A stretch of 20,516 nucleotides of DNA from Colwellia sp. (GTDB taxonomy: Bacteria; Pseudomonadota; Gammaproteobacteria; Enterobacterales; Alteromonadaceae). Positions within the stretch are counted from its first letter, which is position 1. Each line of letters opens with the position of its first letter. The translations under genes and the position numbers were made by a program. The notes beneath the pieces are model-generated. The model worked only from the letters and a program-made list of their open reading frames with translations, made no database searches and was not told the DNA's origin. Where the stretch lies: the NCBI GenBank assembly GCA_003521815.1, contig DPHE01000097.1, positions 794-21,309 on the forward strand, in the 5' to 3' direction. Below are positions 6,991 to 14,211 of this stretch, piece after piece.

Positions 6991-7807
6991 TTTTAGTAAT
7001 GCTGTAGAGATTGATCAAGTTATACCTGAAAAGCCAGTATTGACTATTCTTTATCAAGATGAATATTTAGTTGCCGTAGATAAACCGGCAGGCTTATTTG
7101 TTCACAGAAGCTTTATGGATAAAGATGAAATATATTTTGCTTTGCAACTGGTACGCGATCAAATCGGGAAATATATCTATCCAGTGCATCGATTAGACCG
7201 ACCAACCTCTGGCGTATTATTGTTTGCTTTAACTAAGGAAGTCGCCCAAAAACTCAATGAAGCATTTACTATTAAATCGGTTAGCGGTGGTGTAAGTGAA
7301 GAACATAGTGAAACAGAGTTAACCAAAACCTATTATGCTTTAGTACGAGGACACTTGCCCATTACTAAGCAAGCTGAATTGATAGATTATTCTCTTAAAG
7401 AAAAGTTAGACAAACTCGGCGATAAAAATGTCAGTCGTGATAAAGCGCCGCAATCAGCACAAACCTATTATCAAGTCATTAAACAGGCAAGTTTACCTAT
7501 CGCTTTGGGTAAATTTGATAGTGTTCGCTATTCTTTAGTTAAACTATTACCAATTACGGGGCGACGCCATCAAATTCGTCGGCATTTAGCGCACTTACGT
7601 TTTCCTATTCTCGGCGATATTAATTATGGCGATAATAAACAAAATCCATTTTTTATTGAGCATTTTGGTTTTAAACGTTTGATGCTTATTGCCAAATCTT
7701 TATGCTTTATTCATCCTGTAACCAAGCAAAAGATAACGATTACAGCTGAGTTTGATCAACAATGGCAAAATGTTTTCACTGAGCTTAATTGGCAATATAA
7801 CGACTAG
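6983..7807 (+). CDS. truC: tRNA pseudouridine(65) synthase TruC
   Basis: TruC converts uridine 65 in the T-arm stem of certain tRNAs into pseudouridine; it belongs to the RluA family. I chose ATG 6983, which gives 274 residues near the 260 of E. coli TruC. The frame stays open to 6842, but that stretch is antisense to nothing and simply overlaps yqcC in another frame. From this start, LTILYQDEYLVAVDKPAGLF is at residues 20-39 and the catalytic motif HRLDRPTSG has Asp72. The C-terminal ITGRRHQIRRHLAHL and PILGDINYGD are standard RluA-family motifs. A GGGA 10 bases upstream can serve as ribosome-binding site. The final TAG overlaps the stop of the convergent hydrolase gene. Confidence 0.95.
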   Translation: MTDFSNAVEIDQVIPEKPVLTILYQDEYLVAVDKPAGLFVHRSFMDKDEIYFALQLVRDQIGKYIYPVHRLDRPTSGVLLFALTKEVAQKLNEAFTIKSVSGGVSEEHSETELTKTYYALVRGHLPITKQAELIDYSLKEKLDKLGDKNVSRDKAPQSAQTYYQVIKQASLPIALGKFDSVRYSLVKLLPITGRRHQIRRHLAHLRFPILGDINYGDNKQNPFFIEHFGFKRLMLIAKSLCFIHPVTKQKITITAEFDQQWQNVFTELNWQYND

Positions 7808-8619
7808 ACCAAAACACGGTCAAACTGCGCTATTGTGTCAGCGATAATTTTTGCTGTGTCTTCTGGGCGTTCAAGGGGGAACATATGACCACCTCGGGTT
7901 ACTTTAAGATTAATTTTTTTGTTTAACTTAACAAATTTTTTAAAATAAACATGAGGAAAAACATCCGTTTTATCTGCATAGATTAAACTTGCAGGTACAT
8001 TCAGTTGGTTTTTATAACTAGAAAGGTTTGCCGCTAAATTTCTAAAAATATCCGCTTCTACATGTGCAGAAAAAACTAACTCTAATTGATTATTTCGTTC
8101 AATAACACCATGACTAATATAATCATCTAAACATCGTTTATCAAAATTTTTAAATAATTCTCTATGAGCAAATAATCTAGCTATATCAGTGCCTAGCGGC
8201 CAATGTGTGCGCCTAACTTTGGCTTTACCTGCGGGGCTAAATTTATCGATTAACCGTGTTTTTTTAAGTAGTTTTACTGCGATTGCAGTACTACCCGTTA
8301 GCACAGGCGGATCTAACATGATCAAACCTTTAAATAACTGTGGCTGTTGGCAAGCAGCAATAAAAGCTATAACGCCACCAAAAGAGTGACCAACATTAAT
8401 AACTTGCTGTTGATTATTGATGAGTAGTTGTTGCTTGACAAAATGTATGAGCTCATCAACCAAAGGCTGCCAATTATTTTCTACGGGGTATTGTGTATTA
8501 TGGCCATATTTTTCATGGGAAATTACTTGATATTCTTTTGGTAAATAATTAAATAAAGCTTGATAGCTTCCTGCCGGAAAGCCATTCGCATGGACAAAAT
8601 TGATAAGGGTTTTGGGCAT
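7804..8619 (-). CDS. Alpha/beta hydrolase, substrate unknown
   Basis: The 271-residue cytoplasmic protein has an alpha/beta hydrolase fold: NFVHANGFPAGSYQALF near the oxyanion site (residues 7-23), the nucleophile elbow GHSFGG with Ser79, a later acid candidate in YADKTDVFP (Asp216 or Asp219), and the catalytic His245 in RGGHMFPLERP. The HANGFPAGSY opening is typical of a hydrolase subgroup in marine gammaproteobacteria with no assigned substrate. There is no signal peptide. The gene converges on truC, overlapping it by 4 bases. An esterase or lipase-like role is likely, but nothing here identifies the substrate. Confidence 0.88.
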   Translation of the reverse strand: MPKTLINFVHANGFPAGSYQALFNYLPKEYQVISHEKYGHNTQYPVENNWQPLVDELIHFVKQQLLINNQQQVINVGHSFGGVIAFIAACQQPQLFKGLIMLDPPVLTGSTAIAVKLLKKTRLIDKFSPAGKAKVRRTHWPLGTDIARLFAHRELFKNFDKRCLDDYISHGVIERNNQLELVFSAHVEADIFRNLAANLSSYKNQLNVPASLIYADKTDVFPHVYFKKFVKLNKKINLKVTRGGHMFPLERPEDTAKIIADTIAQFDRVLV

Positions 8620-9048
8620 TTAGACACCACTGTAGATATACTGATGGTTAGAAAGTTAAACGCTTGTTTGAATCTTGTCAAGACTGAATTTTGGGAGGGG
8701 ATACTTAATTTTTCATTAAATATTAAACCTCAGGCACTTAAACATCTTCGAATTTATATTCTAACGAGTCTCATATGTTTTTTGAAAAACACAAATCAAC
8801 CGCCTATTTATAAGTGTCATCTATTGTAAAAGTGTTTAAACGAGAAAAAAGAGTATTTACGTTTATGCCGTAAAATTATTGTAGTTGAGGTGCTAGTTGA
8901 GAAATATCCAAGCTAAAAATTAGCTTGGATATTTAATTTTACGCGCCTATGAATAACAAGCATACGATGTTGCTTCGACATAATACTTCGAAAATGATGC
9001 TTCTAATCAACTCTTATGAAGAACATAAGAACCAAGTAAAATTAGCTG
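8620..9048. other. Intergenic region between the hydrolase start and the transaldolase end
   Basis: This 429-base stretch has no convincing gene on either strand. The + frame from 8560 to 8829 runs antisense into the hydrolase and has no family features or ribosome-binding site. The region holds the hydrolase promoter (not placed with confidence), a 7-bp-arm hairpin near 8775-8790, and a strong 15-bp-arm hairpin at 8902-8934 listed separately. Confidence 0.6.
8902..8934 (-). terminator. Long perfect hairpin, probable transaldolase terminator
   Basis: Perfect 15-bp arms (8902-8916 and 8920-8934) surround an AAA loop; the core is TCCAAGCTAA against TTAGCTTGGA. It lies 115 bases beyond the transaldolase stop on the - strand. 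Neither side carries a strong T-run: the + side continues AATTTT and the - side has only the three T that end the stem. Terminator is the likeliest role, but a repeat or RNA-stabilising stem is possible. Confidence 0.45.
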
Positions 9049-10011
9049 CTATAGCATTTCAGATAATTGCTTTTCAAGTTTAACTTGGTCTATAGCAAAG
9101 TTTCTAATGCCTTCGGCGAGTTTTTCTGTCGCCATGGCATCATCATTCATCTGCCAACGAAACATCGCTTCTGTTAACGGGGTTTCTTGGCTTGGCTGAA
9201 TGTTACTAGCCTTAAGTTTTTGTTCAATAGTGTCGGTACTGTTGGCTAATTCATCCATTAATTGTGGGCTAATAGTTAGTCTATCACAGCCGGCTAATGC
9301 TAATATTTCACCAATATTTCTAAAGCTAGCTCCCATTACAACCGTGTTAAAACCGTTGCTCTTGTAATAGTTGTAAATGCTTTTTACTGAGACAACGCCT
9401 GGATCTTCATCACTAGGGTAATCATTACGACCCGTATCTTTTTTGAACCAGTCAAGAATACGACCAACAAAAGGTGAAATAAGGTAAGTACCCGCTTCAG
9501 CGCAGGCCCTTGCCTGAGCAAAACTAAACAATAACGTTAAGTTACAATTAATGCCTGCTTTTTCTAATACTTCAGCGGCTTTAATACCTTCCCACGTAGA
9601 TGCTAGTTTGATCAAAATACGATCATTACTAATGCCAGCTTCATTGTACATAGCGATTAATTTGTGTGCTTTAGTTATTGATTCTTTAGTGTCAAATGAA
9701 AGACGTGCATCAACTTCAGTAGAAATACGGCCAGGAACCGTGTTTAAAATCTCTAGTCCAATTAACACCGATAGCTTATCTGCCGCATCAATAATTTGCT
9801 GTTCAGTATCTGTTGATTGCGCTTTTGCCCATGTTACAGCATCAATTAATAGCGTTTGATACAACGGCAATGCAGCGGCTTTTAATAATAAAGAAGGGTT
9901 AGTTGTGGCATCCTGTGGTTGAAATTTAGCAATTGCTTCAATGTCGCCGGTATCGGCAACAACAGTGGTCATTTGCTTTAATTGTTCCAGTTGAGAAAGT
10001 AAGTTTTTCAT
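9049..10011 (-). CDS. tal: Transaldolase
   Basis: Transaldolase moves a dihydroxyacetone unit between sedoheptulose 7-phosphate and glyceraldehyde 3-phosphate in the non-oxidative pentose phosphate pathway. The 320-residue product aligns by eye with E. coli TalB (317): MKNLLSQLEQLKQMTTVVAD, DATTNPSLLLKAA (residues 34-46), RILIKLASTWEG with the Schiff-base Lys135, NLTLLFSFAQARACAEAGT, and ISPFVGRILDWFKK. The start is supported by the family N-terminus and an AGG-containing site about 8 bases upstream. Its 5' region carries a hexanucleotide tandem repeat. It is divergent from yaaA and no transketolase is next to it. E. coli has two close paralogues, so talA versus talB is not decided. Confidence 0.97.
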   Translation of the reverse strand: MKNLLSQLEQLKQMTTVVADTGDIEAIAKFQPQDATTNPSLLLKAAALPLYQTLLIDAVTWAKAQSTDTEQQIIDAADKLSVLIGLEILNTVPGRISTEVDARLSFDTKESITKAHKLIAMYNEAGISNDRILIKLASTWEGIKAAEVLEKAGINCNLTLLFSFAQARACAEAGTYLISPFVGRILDWFKKDTGRNDYPSDEDPGVVSVKSIYNYYKSNGFNTVVMGASFRNIGEILALAGCDRLTISPQLMDELANSTDTIEQKLKASNIQPSQETPLTEAMFRWQMNDDAMATEKLAEGIRNFAIDQVKLEKQLSEML

Positions 10012-10031
10012 GGCAGTACCTAGAATTTTGG

Positions 10032-10067
10032 AAAAATAAAAATAAAAATAAAAATAAAAATAAAAAT
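10032..10067. repeat. Hexanucleotide tandem repeat, six copies of AAAAAT
   Basis: Six perfect copies of AAAAAT (36 bases) lie 21-56 bases upstream of the tal start codon, reading ATTTTT on the tal strand. The tract sits in the tal 5' leader or promoter. Such repeats can change copy number by slipped-strand mispairing, which here would alter spacing rather than reading frame. It may also act simply as an A/T-tract that bends DNA. Confidence 0.9.
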
Positions 10068-10305
10068 GAATAAATTCAGTTAATAAAATACTACTACATA
10101 AAAAGTTAAAAGTACGTATTTAAACGACATTTTAACTAAGATTTACTATTTTTTTTAAATAATCATTTTTTGCAGCGCAGTGCTGATAAGTTTAACCATA
10201 TAATGCGCTATGATATCAGTTAGGCTAACTAAGTGATCTTTTTAAATGGTATAACTATCCAATAACACATTTGCTTTCAATCCAAATAAGCCAGCTATTG
10301 TTAAA

Positions 10306-10343
10306 GCAACATAAGTACTACATCGATGTACTACTTATGTTGC
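10306..10343. repeat. 38-bp near-perfect palindrome between tal and yaaA
   Basis: Arms of 19 bases meet at ATCGAT (10322-10327) with no loop; the outer arms are GCAACATAAGTA and TACTTATGTTGC. The only mismatch is C10318 against C10331. Since tal and yaaA diverge, no terminator is expected here, and no T-run follows on the + side. It may be an operator, a cruciform-forming site, or a copy of an interspersed palindromic repeat. Confidence 0.85.
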
Positions 10344-10445
10344 AATGAAGTTGAACCATTAATTAATTTCATTGGTATGATTGTATTTATCCTATGATAT
10401 AGTGATGTGATAAAATGTAACCCATATAAAGAATAGATAAATATT

Positions 10446-11228
10446 ATGCTACTTGTCGTTTCTCCTGCGAAAAAATTAGATTTTGAATCCCCTCTAGCAA
10501 CCACAAAAAACACACAAGCAAGTTTACTTGCTCATAGTGAAATACTGATTGAGCGCTGCCTTGAACTTTCATCAGATCAAATTGCCTCATTAATGACGTT
10601 AAGCGATAAGTTAGCAGGGCTAAATGCAGCACGATTTGGTGAATGGTCATTACCTTTTACCCCTGAAAATGCCCGTCAAGCAGTGTTGGCTTTTAATGGT
10701 GATGTCTATTCAGGGTTAGATGCTAACTCTTTTAGTGAAGATGATTTTAATTTTTCCCAACAACATTTCCGTATTTTATCGGGTCTATATGGTTTACTAA
10801 AACCACTTGATTTAATGCAAGCTTATCGTCTTGAAATGGGCACAAAACTCGATAATGTTCGCGGTGCTAATTTATATCAATTTTGGGGAGATATTATTAC
10901 TAATGAGTTGAACCAAGCATTAGCTGAGCAAGGAGATGATGTGTTGATTAACTTAGCCTCAAATGAATATTTCAAAGCCGTTAATAAAAAGTCTTTAAAC
11001 GCGACGATTATTACCCCACAATTTAAAGATTGGAAAAATGGTCAATATAAGATGATCAGTTTTTTTGCTAAAAAAGCACGTGGTTTAATGGCTCGATATA
11101 TTATTCAGAATCAGATAAGTAAGGTTGAACAAGTCAAAGATTTTGATTTGGCGGGTTATCAATTTAGCCGTGATCTAAGCCAAGGTAATGAATTGGTTTT
11201 CACTCGTAAAATAAATAGTAATGAATGA
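10446..11228 (+). CDS. yaaA: Peroxide stress protein YaaA
   Basis: YaaA (DUF328/UPF0246) is a cytoplasmic DNA-binding protein that lowers free intracellular iron and limits Fenton damage during hydrogen peroxide stress; in E. coli it is under OxyR. The 260-residue product has the family opening MLLVVSPAKKLDFESPLATT, then LSDKLAGLNAARFGEW, LAFNGDVYSGLDA, LRILSGLYGLLKPLDLMQAY-like sequence (here FRILSGLYGLLKPLDLMQAY), RLEMGTKL and FFAKKARGLMARY. Length matches E. coli YaaA (258). It is monocistronic by position and divergent from tal. I could not confirm an OxyR site by eye. In the last residues, FDLAGYQFSRDLSQGNELVF is also typical. Confidence 0.96.
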   Translation: MLLVVSPAKKLDFESPLATTKNTQASLLAHSEILIERCLELSSDQIASLMTLSDKLAGLNAARFGEWSLPFTPENARQAVLAFNGDVYSGLDANSFSEDDFNFSQQHFRILSGLYGLLKPLDLMQAYRLEMGTKLDNVRGANLYQFWGDIITNELNQALAEQGDDVLINLASNEYFKAVNKKSLNATIITPQFKDWKNGQYKMISFFAKKARGLMARYIIQNQISKVEQVKDFDLAGYQFSRDLSQGNELVFTRKINSNE

Positions 11229-11352
11229 TAACGGAGTGAGCGACAAGTCATTAATATCTAGTCACGAAAGTTAGCCTTTATCGCTGCCTTTTCTTGAAGG
11301 GTGTGGTGACAACGGCTCCATAAACACGGAAAATTAATCATAGGGAATTGAA

Positions 11353-11886
11353 ATGTTAACATTACTAGCCAAGCTTTTTTCAGCACTTAATTCAGAAAGC
11401 TCCATTAGACAAATTTCTTTAGCTATAGTGCTAGGCTTTATCGTTGGGTTATCGCCATTACTGACATTACATAATGTCGTTATTTTATTTTTTGTGATGT
11501 TTATCCGAGTTCATTTAGGTAGCTTTATTTTATCGGTTGGCTTCTTTTCTGGCTTAAGTTATTTACTAATACCTCTAATTGTTGCTGTAGGTGAGTATTT
11601 ACTTACCTCGAGTATCTTAAATGGTTTGTTTACAATGTTTTATCAATTAACACTGTTTAAACTCGCTCACTGGCATAATACTTATACCTTGGGGGCGATC
11701 GTTGTAGGCTTCCTTCTCGCTATTCCTTTGTATTTTATTTCCAAAACCATTATCAAAAATTATCGACAACATATAATGACATTTTTTGAAAAATTTCGGG
11801 TAGTCAAAGCCCTTAAAGCTTCTAAGTTTTATCGTTTGTATTTGGAATTTTCAGGGCAAGGTAGCTCATTAGGTGGTGTGTTATGA
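11353..11886 (+). CDS. TIGR03546 family membrane protein
   Basis: The 177-residue hydrophobic product has membrane segments at about residues 19-36, 41-56, 58-84 and 112-130, and a basic C-terminal tail with YRQHIMTFFEKFRVVKALKA. The stretch VLGFIVGLSPLLTLHNVVIL recalls the GFSP motif of DUF2062 proteins. I assign it to TIGR03546 because of this pattern and because the next gene, overlapping by 4 bases (ATGA), looks like TIGR03545, its known partner. The function is unknown; the partner's AsmA-like features suggest a role in the envelope. AGGGAA about 8 bases before the ATG is a good ribosome-binding site. Confidence 0.82.
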   Translation: MLTLLAKLFSALNSESSIRQISLAIVLGFIVGLSPLLTLHNVVILFFVMFIRVHLGSFILSVGFFSGLSYLLIPLIVAVGEYLLTSSILNGLFTMFYQLTLFKLAHWHNTYTLGAIVVGFLLAIPLYFISKTIIKNYRQHIMTFFEKFRVVKALKASKFYRLYLEFSGQGSSLGGVL

Positions 11887-13751
11887 GTACTAATAATATT
11901 GGTTCAGCAAACAGCATGAAAAATTACGTTCGTTTTAGTGGGTTAATTAGTTTCTTTGCGGTAATGTTTTTAGTGGTTGTTTTACTCTATCTGTTTGCTG
12001 AAACTTTTGTAAAATCAACGATAGAGCAAGTGGTTGGTACTATGATTGGCGCTGAAGTAAATATTGCCTCTGTAGAGCTACAATATTCACCATTGGTGTT
12101 AACCATTAATAATTTAGAAGCGACTGATGCTGAGCAGCCGAGTCATAATCTGTTTAGCGTTAAACAAAGTAAAGCCGGTATTGATCTTTGGCAATATTTT
12201 TTAGGCAAAACCATTATTGAACAATTGGATGTTGAACAACTTGAATTGATGACTAAACGTAGCCGTGTTGGTGAAGTGTATCGTCAAAAACAAAGTGATG
12301 AATCAAAACATTTAATAGACAAATCCCTATTACCCTCAATGGATTTACAGTTGCCTGATATTAAATCCATCCTTGATGACAGTAATTTACTGACGGTAAA
12401 AGCTGCTGAGCAATTACAAACAAGTTACGATGCAGAAAAATTTAAACTTCACGCATTAAAAGAAAAACTGCCAAGTAAAGCAACTTTAGCAGCTTATAAA
12501 ATTAAGATAAAAAATATCAGCAAAATGAAAGTTAAAAATCTAGCTGATTTTAATAAAGTAAAAACGGAATTTGAGAACGTTAAAAAAGAGTTTAATGCTG
12601 ATAAAGCCATACTAAAAAAAGCGAAAAAACAATTTTCAGATTCTAAACAACGTCTTGTCAAAAAATTTAGCGCATTGAAAAATGCGCCTAAGCAAGACTG
12701 GCAGGCTATAGAAAGTAAATACCAATTAGATAATGTTAACACGGAAGATTTTGCCCATATTTTATTTGGTGAACAGGCGCGTGGTTATTATCAAAAAGCA
12801 GAAAAGCTTTATCTGCGTATAGCACCTTTTTTTAATAGTGGTCATACAGACCATTACGAGGCACAAACACAATTAAGTGTGCAAGGACGTTTTATTCATT
12901 TTGATGAGTATTCGCCTTTACCAGACTTTTTAATTAAACAGGCCAAATTGTCTATAGTGCTTGAACAAGGTAATTTTGATATAACCGCGAAAGAGCTAAC
13001 TAATCAGCATTGGTATAGAAATAAAGCGAGTAAAGTGCATATTGGTTCAACTAACTTAACAGATGGTGGTGATGTAAGTATAGATAGTCAATTTGAAGTA
13101 ACTAAAAATGGTGATTTATCAGGAGAAGGGCGGTGGTTAATAAAACAGTTAGCACTGAAAAACAGGCAATTAACAGACGTTGAGTCTCTAGTGTTAACCC
13201 TTGTTGAAGGCAGGTTATCAGGCTCAGGTAATTTTACTGTCAAGCAAGATAACGATAGAGGCAATAACAATATCGGTAGTAGCCGTATTGACAATACCAA
13301 TCTTGAAAGTAAGAACCACTTTGCATTAACAAAGGCCAGCTATCAAGGTAAAGCAGACAATAAATTTGCTGATATTTTGCTCGATACTTTTAAAGCAACA
13401 GACGAATTTACTCTTGATGTAAAGGTCGTTGGTGCAGTTGATGAACCTAAATGGGGTATTTCATCGTCATTGGATGAAGTGATGAAAGGGGCTCTTAAGA
13501 AGCAAATAGCGAAAAAGCTAGTTGAATTTAAAACACAGGTAAATAGTGGATTAAATAAAAAGTTAGTAAAAAGTTTACAACTCAATAATCAGCAAAATGC
13601 TGAATTTGTTAATTTTGAAGCGTTACTGGGTGATACCGATAATGCTTTAGATCAATTAAAAAATTCAGATGTAGTAAAGCAGCAAAAGAAAAAGTTACAA
13701 GACAAAGCCAAGGATAAGCTAAAAGATAAATTAAGCGATTTATTTGGCTAG
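11883..13751 (+). CDS. TIGR03545 family protein, AsmA-like, membrane-anchored
   Basis: The 622-residue product has one N-terminal membrane segment (about residues 17-39) and a large domain that should be periplasmic. Just after the anchor, VNIASVELQYSPLVLTINNL resembles the start of AsmA/DUF748 proteins. A lysine-rich helical region with coiled-coil character covers about 170-265. LFGEQARGYYQKAEKLY is at 294-310, then beta-rich sequence, then a charged tail (590-622). This layout fits TIGR03545, a rare uncharacterised family of outer-membrane bacteria usually encoded with TIGR03546. The ATGA overlap with the upstream gene shows translational coupling. AsmA-like proteins are linked to phospholipid traffic between membranes; applying that here is inference. 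Confidence 0.82.
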   Translation: MSTNNIGSANSMKNYVRFSGLISFFAVMFLVVVLLYLFAETFVKSTIEQVVGTMIGAEVNIASVELQYSPLVLTINNLEATDAEQPSHNLFSVKQSKAGIDLWQYFLGKTIIEQLDVEQLELMTKRSRVGEVYRQKQSDESKHLIDKSLLPSMDLQLPDIKSILDDSNLLTVKAAEQLQTSYDAEKFKLHALKEKLPSKATLAAYKIKIKNISKMKVKNLADFNKVKTEFENVKKEFNADKAILKKAKKQFSDSKQRLVKKFSALKNAPKQDWQAIESKYQLDNVNTEDFAHILFGEQARGYYQKAEKLYLRIAPFFNSGHTDHYEAQTQLSVQGRFIHFDEYSPLPDFLIKQAKLSIVLEQGNFDITAKELTNQHWYRNKASKVHIGSTNLTDGGDVSIDSQFEVTKNGDLSGEGRWLIKQLALKNRQLTDVESLVLTLVEGRLSGSGNFTVKQDNDRGNNNIGSSRIDNTNLESKNHFALTKASYQGKADNKFADILLDTFKATDEFTLDVKVVGAVDEPKWGISSSLDEVMKGALKKQIAKKLVEFKTQVNSGLNKKLVKSLQLNNQQNAEFVNFEALLGDTDNALDQLKNSDVVKQQKKKLQDKAKDKLKDKLSDLFG

Positions 13752-13882
13752 TATCTTCTTCAATGGCTATAACACATCAATATTATTTTACATGTTTATG
13801 TAGAGCAATCAGGAAAAATTTATTATTGAGAAGAATGCCATCTCACCAGTGTTTTAGCTCATTAGGCCCTTCTGCCCATTGA

Positions 13883-14009
13883 CCCTTCGATAAGCTCAAG
13901 ATAAACGAGCTCACGGTAAACGGGGGATTCGCACTAGTACCGCTTGGGTGAGTTGAGTGATCAAGTCAAACCATAAACCATTCGCCCTGAGCGCGAAGTA
14001 GTCGAAGGG
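13883..14009. repeat. REP/MITE-like inverted element
   Basis: The element begins CCCTTCGATAAGCTCA (13883-13898) and ends with the near reverse complement, GCCCTGAGCGCGAAG followed by TAGTCGAAGGG (to 14009). The terminal 8 bases, CCCTTCGA and TCGAAGGG, pair perfectly, and GCTCA recurs in both arms after a spacer of unequal length. The interior is richer in G and C than the surroundings. Motifs of the CCCTTCGA...CTCAGGGCGAA type are, from memory, repeated in many proteobacterial genomes. There is no transposase here, so it is a passenger repeat. Confidence 0.65.
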
Positions 14010-14106
14010 AACAGACTAAGATCATGTCATTGGTAAATGTATAGGCAAGTTATTTTATGACGTAAAGAATCTGCAGGAGTACATTAGGGGGATTGTCATT
14101 TAATTT

Positions 14107-14140
14107 AAAAAAAGCCAACAATTTTAAAGTGTTGGCTTTT
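14107..14140 (-). terminator. Rho-independent terminator of srmB
   Basis: On the - strand, AAAAGCCAACA pairs with TGTTGGCTTTT (arms 14130-14140 and 14110-14120, 11 bp, 9-nt loop), followed by a further T-run. It lies 72 bases past the srmB stop, in the correct direction. Confidence 0.85.
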
Positions 14141-14188
14141 ATACCCAAGTCATCCTACAAATCGCATCCTGAAGTGGTTTGGATATAT
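14139..14188. repeat. Imperfect palindromic repeat of the TATACCCAAGTCATC type
   Basis: TATACCCAA at the left end is answered by TTGGATATA at the right end, with weakly complementary sequence between. Sequences starting TATACCCAAGT are, from memory, frequent intergenic repeats in Vibrio, Pseudoalteromonas and Colwellia genomes. It touches the srmB terminator. This could not be confirmed without a genome-wide copy count. Confidence 0.4.
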
Positions 14189-14211
14189 ATAAGTTTTATT
14201 TTAATCGGCTA

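Larger units (their letters stand above)
10012..10445. other. Divergent tal / yaaA intergenic region
   Basis: This 434-base AT-rich stretch carries the promoters of both divergent genes but no coding sequence I can support. It contains the (AAAAAT)6 tandem repeat next to tal, a 38-bp near-perfect palindrome at 10306-10343, and CTATGATATAG (10392-10402), a small palindrome in the probable yaaA promoter zone. I could not place -35 and -10 boxes reliably. Confidence 0.7.
13752..14211. other. Intergenic region with repeat elements between the TIGR03545 gene and srmB
   Basis: This 460-base stretch has no supported gene. It carries a GC-richer inverted element at 13883-14009, the srmB terminator at 14107-14140 and a second imperfect palindromic repeat at 14139-14188. 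No clear terminator for the TIGR03545 gene is seen before the inverted element. The + frame at 14093-14377 is antisense to srmB and terminator sequence. Confidence 0.65.

Noticed and set aside
8560..8829. Open frame of 89 codons on the + strand
   Set aside because: It is antisense to the hydrolase start, has no ribosome-binding site and no family-like sequence.
10392..10402. CTATGATATAG as an OxyR site for yaaA
   Set aside because: OxyR sites have ATAG/CTAT elements spaced over about 40 bases; only one small palindrome is present and the spacing does not fit.
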